From: Alitta virens
Taxonomy: Eukaryota; Annelida; Polychaeta; Phyllodocida; Nereididae
Direction: 5' to 3'
Assembly: GCA_932294295.1 (NCBI GenBank)
Contig: OW028576.1
Span: 49,997,699-50,061,698 of the forward strand
DNA: 64,000 nucleotides
Part shown: piece after piece, positions 13,157 through 24,839 of the stretch
How positions within the stretch are numbered: position 1 is the first letter of the stretch
Layout of the letters: each line of letters begins with the position of its first letter
The notes under the pieces: model-generated
Told to the model about the DNA's origin: nothing
Databases searched by the model: none
The model's input: the letters and a program-made list of their open reading frames with translations, nothing else
Position numbers and translations under genes: made by a program

Positions 13157-13324
13157 CAGCAAATGCCTTTGGCGCAGCAAAGGTGAACGTACAAAACTAA
13201 TACAAGTCGAAACGTCCGAAAACCGAAACGTTTCGACCTGGTACCACAAAAACGATGTGTTCGTTCAACCGGAACGATCGCGATTTTGGTTGTTATATTG
13301 TAGACTCTTACGTAAGGTATCAGG

Positions 13325-13392
13325 TTAACTCACCGCCAATGCCAACTCACCGCCCGTAGTCAACTCACCGACGCTGTAGTCAGTTCACCGCC
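13325..13392. repeat. Short tandem module with aactcaccg, four copies
   Basis: The word aactcaccg or ttcaccgcc recurs four times at 14-18-base spacing, and is mirrored at 20368-20435. Such clustered subterminal words resemble transposase-binding arrays, but that is only a suggestion. Confidence 0.6.
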
Positions 13393-13452
13393 TGCTTTTA
13401 TTGACTTGACTAGAAAATGGTTAGCTTATTGCAATAGGAGTGATTCCCGAAA

Positions 13453-13477
13453 TGACGTCACTTTCGCGCATGCGCGA
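13453..13477. promoter_or_regulatory. CRE plus NRF1-like palindromes in left arm
   Basis: TGACGTCA (13453-13460) is followed four bases later by tcgcgcatgcgcga (13464-13477), which contains the NRF1-type GCGCATGCGC. The mirror copy is at 20283-20307. These motifs are common in TATA-less animal promoters. No transcript start can be seen. Confidence 0.5.
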
Positions 13478-15514
13478 AGCGCTGGCTGCATCATGCCTAC
13501 TTTGCTTTTTTGTAATTTTGATAACTTCGTCAATTTTCATCTGATTTTGAAAATTTAAAATTCCACCTGGCTTAAATTACTCTGGACCAATACTCAATAT
13601 CGATAATAATTTCATTTTATGGATCCTATTTCTCACAAAAAGGACTACAAAGTTAAAAAAAAATTATTAGGCCAATCTTAATTATTTATATGGACTTTTA
13701 ATAACTTGGTATTTTGGGACCATGATTAAATATTTTAATGTTAGTTTATGGAAACATTTAACATTAAATAATTAGAGAAATAACCTAATATTTTCTTTTA
13801 ATATAAATGTGAAATTTGTTAAAAAAACAATGACAGCTCTTGATTTTATTTTATTAGCAAACTGGAACAACTCGATTTCGGGTACATTAAAATTAATTTT
13901 AAAATTGGACCCAATTAAGCACATGTGAGTTCAACTAAAAAAAAAAATACATATCACTCACAATATTATAGTTTGAAATCTCCAAATACAATGTCAATTT
14001 TTTTTTTCTATTTTGCCTTCTCAATTGCACTCAACAATGTTTCACCAGAAGTGAAATAGGCCTATCAATTACATTATTATTTACCTGAAACGTAATAAGA
14101 AGTTACAGAACTTAAAAATTGTTAAATATGGAAATGTAGTTTTATATTTTGACGGTTCAGTAATAACTAAATTTTAAAAATCTAGTTATAGTCACATTAA
14201 CGCCATGAATATTTAAGCCTCATGCTTGAGAGTCCAGACCACAAAACACATTTACACTGTCCAAAATTAAAATGTGACACAGATTATGCTCTGTCAATTC
14301 TCTGAAGTTGAATATATAAGCTAATTTGATTTCTCCCCTAAGGCAACACTTAATCAGCTTCTCGGATTCATGCCATTTTTAAGGGGTTAGTTGGTCAAAA
14401 TTGAACGAACTAGAGTTACAACGATCTATATGGTCTCCCGATAATGCAAATAGCTACACCTTTGAAAGCTCAGAATCAAATATAAAATAAAATTTAAATA
14501 TCACATTGAGACATATCCTTTATTTTATGTAGATCATCCAGTTGCTTCAGGTCAAAATGAATTTTCGATTCATTTACAGTTGTCTAAGGATATGGTAATA
14601 CACTTTGAGGAATGGAATAGATACAATTAACTCTCACAGTATTTCAATTAAAGTACGGCAGTAAATATTCCCACATACATTTATAATTTATTAAATTATA
14701 TTCCCTATAAACATAAGACAAATGCAATTTTTTGATGACCAAAAATATGTGTCTCCACACATAAAACATTTCAAGTATTTCATTAAGTTGGTAGCTGATT
14801 TATAAAGCTGGTTGAACTTGGTAGCTTATCAATATTTATTACCCATTTCTCTGCTTCATTGATTGGCAATAGAATATAGAGTGTAAAATCTCAACTCCGT
14901 ATCTTACAACTCTGTTTGCCATTAAGGCAGTAGGTTCGTTTAAGCAGAAAAAAATCAGGACGTTTTAAAAATGCATTATTTAACCACAATTTCAAGAAAA
15001 TACTATAATCTAGGCATTGCTACTTATACACTTGCTTTTCTGCTCCCATGAAGCAAGGTTAGAGTGAAGGAAAAACTGAAAATAAGCAACTTCGTTTTTC
15101 TGCATAAGTAATGTGATTTTAAGCCCACATGTATGAAAATTGCATCAAAGTATAATTTTAGTAAATTACACCTCCTGCGGCCTCTCATGCACATTGCATA
15201 ATCATATTACTTGAAAATGGCATCAAACTTCAAAGTATCATTTTAGTACTAATTCTACAACTCCTGCGGCCTCTCATGCACATTGCATAATCATATTATT
15301 ATTGACTTGCCTTTTTCTTATTTTAAAGTTTAATGAAAATAAATAATAAATTTTATCAAAATTGTTGATTTCAAAACACTAGTCACTACATCAGTTGTAC
15401 ATGCAATTTTAGTGACTGGCATCCATCTTGGATTTTGGCAGCCATCTTGGATTTTGGCAGCCATCTTGATTTTCTACAATATTTTAATGAAATAAATAAA
15501 GTAAGTTCACTCAC

Positions 15515-17225
15515 CTGGACAAAGGCCTTGCTCACCACAATGGCCAACCGGGAACTGGGGGGGAGGCAGTCGATCATGTTCCACTCAAATGCAAAATAAG
15601 TCAATTTAAAGTCTTTCTCCAAATTCCAAGTTTCCAGTGTTTCGTATTCCATTCCTTTGTGCAGAGGAAGACGATCACCCTCCAACATCTCTCCCCGACA
15701 TCTCGCTGCTTCTTTTGGGGTTGTTTCATATGAGTAATATTCTCTCTCGTCTCTCTGATCAACGAGGATAGGGACTACATCGAGGGAGACTTCCATTCCT
15801 TTGCAAGAACCGTCTCCCTCTCTGATAACCTTCCAAGGCCCTTTGACCCAAACTGGTCTCAGGTTAATGCCCTCCCAGCTGATCTTGCCCAGGGCCTTAA
15901 TCAGACTCAAGTTCAGTTCAGAAAGGAATTCAGATACATTCCACTCCACTCCTGCAATATTTACACTTCCTAATCCATCATAATATCCATCAATACAAAG
16001 CTGTATGTCTGCCTCCTCCAGTCGTCCACTCTTCAACTTCTCTCTCATGCTTCCTCCAATTTGAATTTTAGCGTTTTCTCTGAAAAATGTCTGTATTTCC
16101 TTGAATTCCGTCGTTTCTACCAAACGCCCAAAAAGTTCCACGAGTTCTTTCCTTAAATCTTCCGCTTCTTTTTCCGATAAGACGAGCATCGGTTTCATTT
16201 TCTCAAGAACTCCTTTTTTAGCTTCTATTACTCCGCGACAAAGTTCTTTATGTCCGACGTCCGGGTGGGGTTCACTGGCGCGGCTTCCAAGATCTTGTGG
16301 GGTAAATCCAAATCGATCAACGACATTTTCATTATTCCTAAAACGTAATAGGAATTCAATTGCTCGTTCGTTGCGGTGCAACTCTGCCAGATGCAAAGGG
16401 GTGCACCCGTCCACGTCTTTTGCGTCGATGTATTTCTCGATTATTTGAGGAGGAAGAAATTTGAGAGAGTCGAGGAATAAAACGGCCAGATGAAGGGGAC
16501 TTCTTTTCATCCAGTTATAGCAATCAAATGGTCCACGTGAGTATTTCCTTGGCAGGCACATGTCTTTGAATGATTCTTCTATTAATTCTTCACGGAATGT
16601 TTCGCGTTCATTTGTCATAAAAAGGAAGCAATTTATCAGTTTTCCTGATTCCAAACATTCTTCCCATTCGTCGTACATCGAATGCACCAGTTTCCTTCCT
16701 AACTTAATCATTTCCTCAGAAACTGAATGAAGTTCTCCCAGGAAATTCAGATTAAATTCAGATTCTAAAATCATTTCTTGAGTGAAATTCTTTTTGCTGC
16801 TCATTGAAACAAGAATCTTCAAGTAAGACAAAGTCCACTCTTCACTCCTTGTTAATCTTCTGGTCGATGATAGAATCTTTATCAGCTGATCATCTGTGGG
16901 TTGTGCTCCACCCTCTGCACACACACTCAGCATTTCCACAACAATCAATCTAACATTGGACCATTCACCATATCCAGGGAATATCGTATCCCATACATGC
17001 TGCGCTGTTTTGCTGTTTTGCACTATAATCCTCACTATGTCCATCACAATGCCCATGAATCTTGGATTGTACATCTCCTTCAAATTCCACTTGGCTGTAT
17101 CATTCAGTTTCATCTCGTACGAATGCGATTCCCAGTTTTTCACAGTTTTCGTCAAACTCAGCAACTTCTCAAGTTTCTCCTGTGTCCATTTTTCAGCTCC
17201 AAATTCTTGCTCAATCCGTCTCAGT
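15515..17225 (-). CDS. Ankyrin-cGLR gene, catalytic exon: helical region, ankyrin repeats, Mab-21/cGAS-like nucleotidyltransferase
   Basis: This is the core exon of a predicted cGAS-like receptor, a family that senses ligands and makes cyclic (oligo)nucleotide messengers. It enters in phase 2 after ttttgcag and leaves in phase 0 at CAG|GTGAGT; the frame running on to 15386 is intron read-through into a simple repeat. Residues about 1-230 of the exon are helical. Ankyrin repeats follow, with SPLHLAVLF and CTPLHLAELH. The nucleotidyltransferase spans about residues 345-570. Its signature is complete: IGGSMREKLKSG (GS loop, 16054-16049), EADIQL (E at 16015, D at 16009, like cGAS E-x-D) and VSLDVVPILV (third D at 15781-15779). 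No cGAS-type zinc-ribbon cysteines are seen, as in most invertebrate cGLRs. The order is ankyrin before the enzyme. Enzyme activity is inferred, not shown. It lies between two inverted element copies. Confidence 0.85.
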
Positions 17226-18184
17226 CTGCAAAATAAATAATTATGTATTAGATTTTATCAAATAACTAATTAATATCTGAAATATAACAATTTTTTTCAG
17301 CTTTTATCATGTAACAATATGCTAACAGTAACATAAATTAAAACTAATTATTTAAAGAAAAAAATATCAATATTTTACATGTTTAACGTAATTTTAAATT
17401 TACTGAATATTTTAACTTGACTCAAAATTACCAAAAAATATAAATTCAGAATGCTATATACTTTTCAGTGACCAAATGTAAATTCATAATTGTCACTTTT
17501 TCTGATGACAGTGATGTGTTGCGTCTATCTGTCATTCTCAGCTTGTTGAAAAAAAATGTCAGAGACCTCCACCTCACCTGTCAGAAACTTCTAACAGCTT
17601 AAACTTAGTTAAACTAGTGAAAACACACAACAATTTGTATGACTTTAAGGAACAGAGATTTAAGAAACAGTTTAGTACAGTTTTAGCTATTTACAAATAC
17701 TCACAAGTTGCTCTTTTATCGATTTTCTTTTATCTTGCTCCAGCTACGTTTTCTGGAGTGGAGCAGTGTGCGCGGTTTGTTTACAAAGGAAGCAAAATCA
17801 CCAAGCAACTAGGTCAAGGCCGGGTCACGAGATGTTGCATATTAATGAGCCCGACGCGGACGCCAACTAGATCTCTGAACGCCATTTTGAATGAGTGTAA
17901 ACAAAACTTTTCGTACAGTTGCCTCCGTAAACAGATGTGCATTTAAATTAACTTATACAAAGCTAGTACCACAAATTTTAATATATAATTATAATATATA
18001 TTATTAGCATTTAAGTTTCAACAAGAATACTGTAATGTTTTCGTTTTATTTAGCAAAGGGTGATATTTACAGAACGGCCATTTGTTCAAGAGGCTTCATG
18101 AAATGGCGGGAAAAACTGTCAAAATAACGTCAAGAAAGCGGTAATCAGCTTATTTATCCCTTTTAAGAGTATTCTTATTGGCAG

Positions 18185-18385
18185 TGAATCGTCATCGAGT
18201 CAAATCGTCAACTGGTGAAGTCGTCAACAAAAAAGTCAGGTCATCAACTTTCGCTGGGCCGCTGCGACTAGCTGACGCAGTTCCCAGTCAAGTCATCAAC
18301 TAGGCTGGCAAACTCGTCATCAGAGCTGGCGAAGTCGTCAATGGATTGGTTAACTCGTCAACATATTGGTAAATCGTCATCATGA
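18185..18385. repeat. Degenerate tcgtcaac-word array beside the right arm
   Basis: The words gtcgtcaac, tcatcaac and ctcgtcaac recur about ten times at roughly 15-25-base spacing immediately inside the right arm. There is no open frame. They resemble in style, not in sequence, the aactcaccg words within the arms. Confidence 0.6.
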
Positions 18386-18461
18386 ACAATGATGAATAGC
18401 TTTAAATCAAAGTGTGACAGCCTGATAATCCGGTAAATTCGGCGACATAGATATATAGGCT

Positions 18462-21135
18462 TAATATGATTATGCAATGTGCATGAGAGGCCGCAGGAGT
18501 TGTAGAATTAGTACTAAAATGATACTTTGAAGTTTGATGCCATTTTCAAGTAATATGATTATGCAATGTGCATGAGAGGCCGCAGGAGGTGTAATTTACT
18601 AAAATTATACTTTGATGCAATTTTCATACATGTGGGCTTAAAATCACATTACTTATGCAGAAAAACGAAGTTGCTTATTTTCAGTTTTTCCTTCACTCTA
18701 ACCTTGCTTCATGGGAGCAGAAAAGCAAGTGTATAAGTAGCAATGCCTAGATTATAGTATTTTCTTGAAATTGTGGTTAAATAATGCATTTTTAAAACGT
18801 CCTGATTTTTTTCTGCTTAAACGAACCTACTGCCTTAATGGCAAACAGAGTTGTAAGATACGGAGTTGAGATTTTACACTCTATATTCTATTGCCAATCA
18901 ATGAAGCAGAGAAATGGGTAATAAATATTGATAAGCTACCAAGTTCAACCAGCTTTATAAATCAGCTACCAACTTAATGAAATACTTGAAATGTTTTATG
19001 TGTGGAGACACATATTTTTGGTCATCAAAAAATTGCATTTGTCTTATGTTTATAGGGAATATAATTTAATAAATTATAAATGTATGTGGGAATATTTACT
19101 GCCGTACTTTAATTGAAATACTGTGAGAGTTAATTGTATCTATTCCATTCCTCAAAGTGTATTACCATATCCTTAGACAACTGTAAATGAATCGAAAATT
19201 CATTTTGACCTGAAGCAACTGGATGATCTACATAAAATAAAGGATATGTCTCAATGTGATATTTAAATTTTATTTTATATTTGATTCTGAGCTTTCAAAG
19301 GTGTAGCTATTTGCATTATCGGGAGACCATATAGATCGTTGTAACTCTAGTTCGTTCAATTTTGACCAACTAACCCCTTAAAAATGGCATGAATCCGAGA
19401 AGCTGATTAAGTGTTGCCTTAGGGGAGAAATCAAATTAGCTTATATATTCAACTTCAGAGAATTGACAGAGCATAATCTGTGTCACATTTTAATTTTGGA
19501 CAGTGTAAATGTGTTTTGTGGTCTGGACTCTCAAGCATGAGGCTTAAATATTCATGGCGTTAATGTGACTATAACTAGATTTTTAAAATTTAGTTATTAC
19601 TGAACCGTCAAAATATAAAACTACATTTCCATATTTAACAATTTTTAAGTTCTGTAACTTCTTATTACGTTTCAGGTAAATAATAATGTAATTGATAGGC
19701 CTATTTCACTTCTGGTGAAACATTGTTGAGTGCAATTGAGAAGGCAAAATAGAAAAAAAAAATTGACATTGTATTTGGAGATTTCAAACTATAATATTGT
19801 GAGTGATATGTATTTTTTTTTTTAGTTGAACTCACATGTGCTTAATTGGGTCCAATTTTAAAATTAATTTTAATGTACCCGAAATCGAGTTGTTCCAGTT
19901 TGCTAATAAAATAAAATCAAGAGCTGTCATTGTTTTTTTAACAAATTTCACATTTATATTAAAAGAAAATATTAGGTTATTTCTCTAATTATTTAATGTT
20001 AAATGTTTCCATAAACTAACATTAAAATATTTAATCATGGTCCCAAAATACCAAGTTATTAAAAGTCCATATAAATAATTAAGATTGGCCTAATAATTTT
20101 TTTTTAACTTTGTAGTCCTTTTTGTGAGAAATAGGATCCATAAAATGAAATTATTATCGATATTGAGTATTGGTCCAGAGTAATTTAAGCCAGGTGGAAT
20201 TTTAAATTTTCAAAATCAGATGAAAATTGACGAAGTTATCAAAATTACAAAAAAGCAAAGTAGGCATGATGCAGCCAGCGCTTCGCGCATGCGCGAAAGT
20301 GACGTCATTTCGGGAATCACTCCTATTGCAATAAGCTAACCATTTTCTAGTCAAGTCAATAAAAGCAGGCGGTGAACTGACTACAGCGTCGGTGAGTTGA
20401 CTACGGGCGGTGAGTTGGCATTGGCGGTGAGTTAACCTGATACCTTACGTAAGAGTCTACAATATAACAACCAAAATCGCGATCGTTCCGGTTGAACGAA
20501 CACATCGTTTTTGTGGTACCAGGTCGAAACGTTTCGGTTTTCGGACGTTTCGACTTGTATTAGTTTTGTACGTTCACCTTTGCTGCGCCAAAGGCATTTG
20601 CTGTGACGTCATCAATATTAATTGTGACGTTTTGGCGTTTTTTTGTCAGCGCGGATCATGACGGCGCATTGATCTAAAAACCTAAGCGCCACGGCCAATC
20701 ACAGGGTTTGTTAGAGCTCGTTGCCTAGCAAATGGCCTAATAATTAAGTAAGCTCTGCTCTGATTGGTCGAACGTTCATTTAGTTGGCTAGCTGCATGGA
20801 AAGTCACGGCAATGGACATGACAACCATGGAACATTCAAAACCATAGTTCTACTGCTTGTCCAGTCTTGAATCTCATAGAACTGATGATTAACATTGTTC
20901 TAACGTGAGTTGCTTCAAATTTGTTGGGTAGATCTTTATCATCTTAAGCTAAGAACGATTTTTGTGTAAGTAGGTCATTGTAAATATTTGCGCATCATGA
21001 CCGCGCAGATTAATTAGGACAACATAGTTCCGATCCGGTCATTTGAGAATAGTACGTCAGTAGATTTTGTTTTTGGCCAATCTCTAAACATAAAAGCCCT
21101 ACGGGCGGCCCCTACGGGGCCGCTACTGCGGCCTA
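18462..21135 (+). mobile_element. Right arm of 2,674-bp inverted repeat; full-length copy of a non-coding mobile element
   Basis: Exact-length reverse complement of 12625-15298. It opens with two tandem copies of an ~89-bp terminal unit (18462 and 18551), each starting taatatgattatgcaatgtg followed by catgagaggccgcaggag. It closes with the palindromes gccctacgggc and gcggcccctacggggccgc, then tactgcggcc and TA. The GGCCGCAG word near both ends may be a short recognition motif. The body is AT-rich apart from the last ~900 bases, which hold CRE and NRF1-like motifs. No transposase is present. Confidence 0.85.
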
Positions 21136-21139
21136 ATAT

Positions 21140-22572
21140 GATATATATAATATATAAAATTTTATTGACATGATATTATCATAAATGATACAGGGGTCAA
21201 ACATACAAATAACATACAATAATACAGTACTTTTACAGTAATAAGAAAATAATACTAAAAGTGTTAAGCTAACGGTCTATAATGACTATATTAAATGTTG
21301 TAACTATGTATTTTACAGCAAGTTGGTCCCGGTTGTGACTAGTAAAAATACTAATAATACAAATTTAAAAAAAAACAGACAAATATATTCTGCTTGTCAC
21401 AGTGGTTTAACCAATCTGGCTATCCATGTATGGTTTATAAATAATAGTATAATAGTATGCGGAGCCCAGGGGAAGGAAAAAAATAAAAATAAATAAATTT
21501 ATAGGACATGGTTTAGAAATATGCCAAGAGCATTAATTACACCTGCTTCTTTGCTGGACATTATTGCTTGAAACTGTTCAGTTGGGGTTAGATTATTGAA
21601 GTCAGAAATATATTTACTCAGTTCTTTATTTAGCTCTATTCTTGGCACATTATTGGCAGTGAAATTCATCTTCTACATCGTTGTTATTACAATTTTCACA
21701 GATTCTTTCTTCGAGTCGTACCTTAGGGGTTTCATGTCTACCTGTTTCTATCTTGAGGTTATGCGAACTAATTCTAAACCTAGCTATGTTACTGTAAGTC
21801 TTTTTTGGGAGGTTGAGGTTTAAGTAGGTTTCAAAACTATAGTTGGTTTTAAAGATCTTATAAGTCCTTAGTTTGGGGTTTACTTCGGAGTCATGTATTG
21901 CATTTATGATTCTGTTTTGCTCTTTTTTGTACAATTTTAACCTCATCTCATTTACCAATTTTTCTGGATCTTTCGTTGACCAGTCTGTGATTTCAGAGTA
22001 GTCAATTATGTGTTTTACTTTGCTATAATAATTATCTTGGCCATGTGTGTGTAATATTTCTTGTATCTTTAGGCATTTATTTAGAATGTCATAATCTGGC
22101 AATTTTGCTAGCCTTGCCCAGTAGTTCAATGTACTTATTTGCTGTCTAATTAGAAGAGGGAATCTACCAGTTTCAGCAAATACTCCTATTGTTGGGGTCT
22201 GTTTTCTTACTCCTAGTATACGTTTAAGATAGCTTAATTGGATTTTTTCTAATATTTGGATTTATTTATTTGTGGCCCATAACATGTTATTGTATAGGGA
22301 GGATGTAAGTGTCAAACATGTTTAATGCTAGTGCTGGTGGAATATATCCTAAGGCTGATTTAGTTTTACCTTGTAGTGCAAAGATTGCTTTATTGGCCTG
22401 CGTAGATAAATATTCTGGCATTTTATTGTGGGTAGACTTATGTGCATTCAATATGCTGCCAAGGTATTTGTAAGTGTCTACATTTTCTATACTTTGTTCT
22501 CCATACTTAAATGTTGTATTACTTTTTGTACCTATTTTCAGTACTTTAGTTTTAGTTATGTTAACTATTAGA
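21140..22572 (-). pseudogene. Non-LTR retrotransposon remnant: 3' part of reverse transcriptase ORF
   Basis: Translated on the minus strand from 22572, the sequence reads VNITKTKVLKIGTKSN, then TYKYLGSILN and QANKAIFALQGKTKSALGYI. This is the post-catalytic thumb region typical of non-LTR retrotransposon RTs. A longer open stretch (22129-21650) continues with NYWARLAKLP and FRISSHNLKIETGRH, ending in a Cys/His motif (CENCNNNDVEDEFHC). Stops and frameshifts interrupt it, for example at 22290 and after 21650. The upstream catalytic part is absent: coding homology ends where the deleted mobile element begins at 22573. The tail to about 21140 is AT-rich and probably the 3' end. Confidence 0.8.
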
Positions 22573-23267
22573 TAATATGATTATGCAATGTGCATGAGAG
22601 GCCGCAGGAGTTGTAGAATTAGTACTAAAATGATACTTTGAAGTTTGATGCCATTTTCGTAATAACAACCAAAAATCACGATCGTTCCGGTTGAGCGAAC
22701 ATATTGTTTTTCGTATGTACACATGTTTACCTTGCTGCGGCGCCAAAGGCATTTTCTGTGACATCATCAATAAAAGTTTTGGCTTTTTTTTTGTCAGCAC
22801 GGATCATGACCAGCTGATGACGGCGCATTGATTTCTAACATAAGCGCCACGGCCAATCACGGTGTTTGCTAGAGCTCGTTGCCTAGCAAATGACCTAGTA
22901 ATTAATAAGCTCTGCTCTGATTGGTCGAACGTTCATTTAGTTTGCTAGCTGCATGGAAAATCACGGCAATAGACGTAGCTCCCATGGAACATTCAAAACC
23001 GTAGTTCTACTGCTTGTCTAGCTTGAATCTCATACAACTGATGATTAACAGTGTTCTAACGTGAGTTTCTTCAAATTTGTTGGGTAGATCTGTATCATTT
23101 TAAGCTAAGATGATTTTTGTGTAAGTAGGTCATTGTAAGATTTTGCGCATCATGGCCGCGCAGATTAATTAGGACAACATAGTTCCGATCCGGTCATCTG
23201 AGAATAGCATGACAGTAGATTTTGTTTTTGGCCAATCTCTAGTCATAAAAGCCCTACGGGCGGCCTA
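22573..23267 (+). mobile_element. Internally deleted third copy of the inverted-repeat element
   Basis: It starts taatatgattatgcaatgtg like 18462 and jumps after ccattttc to the distal part (aaccaaaaatcacgatcgtt, corresponding to about 20469). It then follows the right arm to gccctacgggcggcc and TA, lacking the last 23 bases (the outer hairpin). It is clearly diverged from the two arms, so it is older than they are. It shows that the arm unit exists as a single mobile copy. Confidence 0.85.
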
Positions 23268-23419
23268 TTATGTCCGCCCACATTGACAATTAAGGAAAAA
23301 CCAATAATAATCTATTTTATAAATTGATATACTTTCATTGTCATTACCAATAATTAGTAACAACACACAGATGTTTGCACTTAACTTGACCTATCACCTG
23401 AATTTCTTTATAATTAATA

Positions 23420-23497
23420 TAATATGATAATGCAATGTGCATGAGAGGCCGCAGGAGGTGTGATTTAAATTATACTTTGATGCCATTTTCATACATA
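23420..23497 (+). mobile_element. Fourth fragment of the same element (terminal unit only)
   Basis: It carries taatatgataatgcaatgtg and gagaggccgcaggaggtg, then follows the second terminal unit (18551) to cattttcatacat. The remainder of the element is missing. The preceding bases (23370-23415) resemble the minus strand of repeat family R1. Confidence 0.75.
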
Positions 23498-23711
23498 TGT
23501 TGGTAATATCACACGTAGATCTACTTAATTGGATGAAAAATTAATCTGAATCCGTGTTGGAAAGACTTCGTTGTTCTGGAGGCTTTGATTTCTAATTAGT
23601 TGCAATTCACTTAAAATTGACACCTCTAGAAGATATCGATACTGACAAATTTAAGGCACTGAACTACAATAAATTAGTTGAAATTCCTCTCCATTGGTAA
23701 GACCTCACTGG

Positions 23712-23865
23712 CAGGGTATAAAATAAAAAAAAAGTGATCACTGCACATTTCACGAAATATCTGCGCAAAAATATCAATATGCCAGTTCACAAATATGTTA
23801 AGTATGAGGGAAATCGATTTGATCACTGCACATTTTGGGATCGTTACACGCTTATTTTATACCCT
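23712..23865. mobile_element. Small TIR element (MITE), 154 bp
   Basis: The ends cagggtataaaataa and ttattttataccctg are perfect inverted repeats. Inside, gtgatcactgcacatttc and gatcactgcacatttt form a direct subrepeat. No ORF and no clear target duplication. Confidence 0.75.
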
Positions 23866-24839
23866 GGACCTCAGTTGTATTTAGGCCTGTAGGAATGAGC
23901 CTAGAAGCAAAAAGCCTATCATATGTATACATCACATACATGCTCTCATGTGATTTATCTAGCAATTACATGTACGTAAGTCTAGGCAGGTATGACATTA
24001 TACAGAACCCGGGCAAATCCTGGCGAACCTGGCCAAAAATGTATATACTAAGTACCAGAGAGTAGATTGGTACCACACCACTGGACGTGACATGCAACCG
24101 CTAGGTAGCCTAGTGACTGAATGGCGAACCAGACAACCTGAGTTGTAAACTTTGCTTCAAAAATGATATACATCTGATAGTTGTAATAGTCATTATGATG
24201 ACTACTAGTGTACAATGGAAACAAGTAATTCCCCTGAAGGGGAGGATTGGTCTAGTAAATGAAAGCAGAGTAAGCAGTGGGAATGATAGTACTAATACTT
24301 GAAAAATTTAGTTTTGGTTCAAAATTACAAATTTTAAATTATGTGTAATATTTATTATATAGAATTTTAATCCTTTATATTTTACATGCATTATTGAGCC
24401 ATTTGGTTGTGAAAAAAAAAACGAAAAAAAAAACGAAAAAAAAAACAAAAAACCCTTGGTTCAAGCAGGGGAAAGGCTATTTTATTTGTCACACACAATT
24501 TCAGGAATTAGGGCCAATTTGTTCTTAACAATATTGTGTTATCAATATCTGATATACGGAAAATTGCTATGCAAAATGTGGTTTGGAACTTCTCAAGCTC
24601 ATTGCTCTTGTTGCTTACATCATATTAAAGGTGTTGCTGAATTGTGGATTAATATAAACTTTTTAGACATTGTTTACGTATCCATCATGGGCTATTAGCT
24701 CTTGCTATAAAAACCGCTACATAGCCCACTCAGGTGCTGATGAGGCGTTAAACAATAACACACAGCTCTTGCTATAATACACAATTATACAATGGTGTAA
24801 ATGCATAAAATGTAGTAGACTCCCAAATCTTATCATCTC

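Larger units (their letters stand above)
12625..15298 (-). mobile_element. Left arm of 2,674-bp inverted repeat; full-length copy of a non-coding mobile element
   Basis: It is the reverse complement of 18462-21135. The symmetry p to 33760-p holds at both ends and at the internal stretches I compared (for example 13261-13280, 13621-13680 and 14341-14400), with no mismatch or indel seen. The outer end is TA followed by ggccgcagtagcggccccgt, which folds into a GC-rich hairpin; the inner end is cataatcatatta. No meaningful open frame exists, so the element is non-autonomous. A related internally deleted copy at 22573 shows that one arm alone is the mobile unit. All copies are bordered by TA, suggesting a TA target duplication. 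The superfamily is not recognised. Confidence 0.85.
4704..15514 (-). other. 10.8-kb intron of the ankyrin-cGLR gene, repeat-filled
   Basis: It lies between a minus-strand GTGAGT donor at 15514 and a tttgcag acceptor at 4704. No coding sequence was recognised. It contains two diverged copies of a ~400-bp repeat, a probable TIR element (7256-11737), a minisatellite and the left arm of the 2.67-kb inverted repeat. Confidence 0.75.

Noticed and set aside
15386..15514. Coding extension of the catalytic exon to 15386 (tail KSRWLPKSKMAAKIQ...)
   Set aside because: The frame runs past a strong CAG|GTGAGT donor into a repeated ccatcttggattttggcag sequence also present at 6100. Mab-21 similarity resumes at 4703.
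12625..21135. Polinton/Maverick with long TIRs
   Set aside because: No DNA polymerase, integrase, capsid or ATPase genes lie between the arms, only the cGLR exon, and the target duplication looks like TA rather than 6 bp.
21110..21140. Helitron 3' end (hairpin then CTAA before T)
   Set aside because: The right arm shows a hairpin followed by ctaa, but the other two copies continue ctat after the same hairpin region. The shared border is only TA, and no Helitron 5' TC end or Rep/helicase is present.
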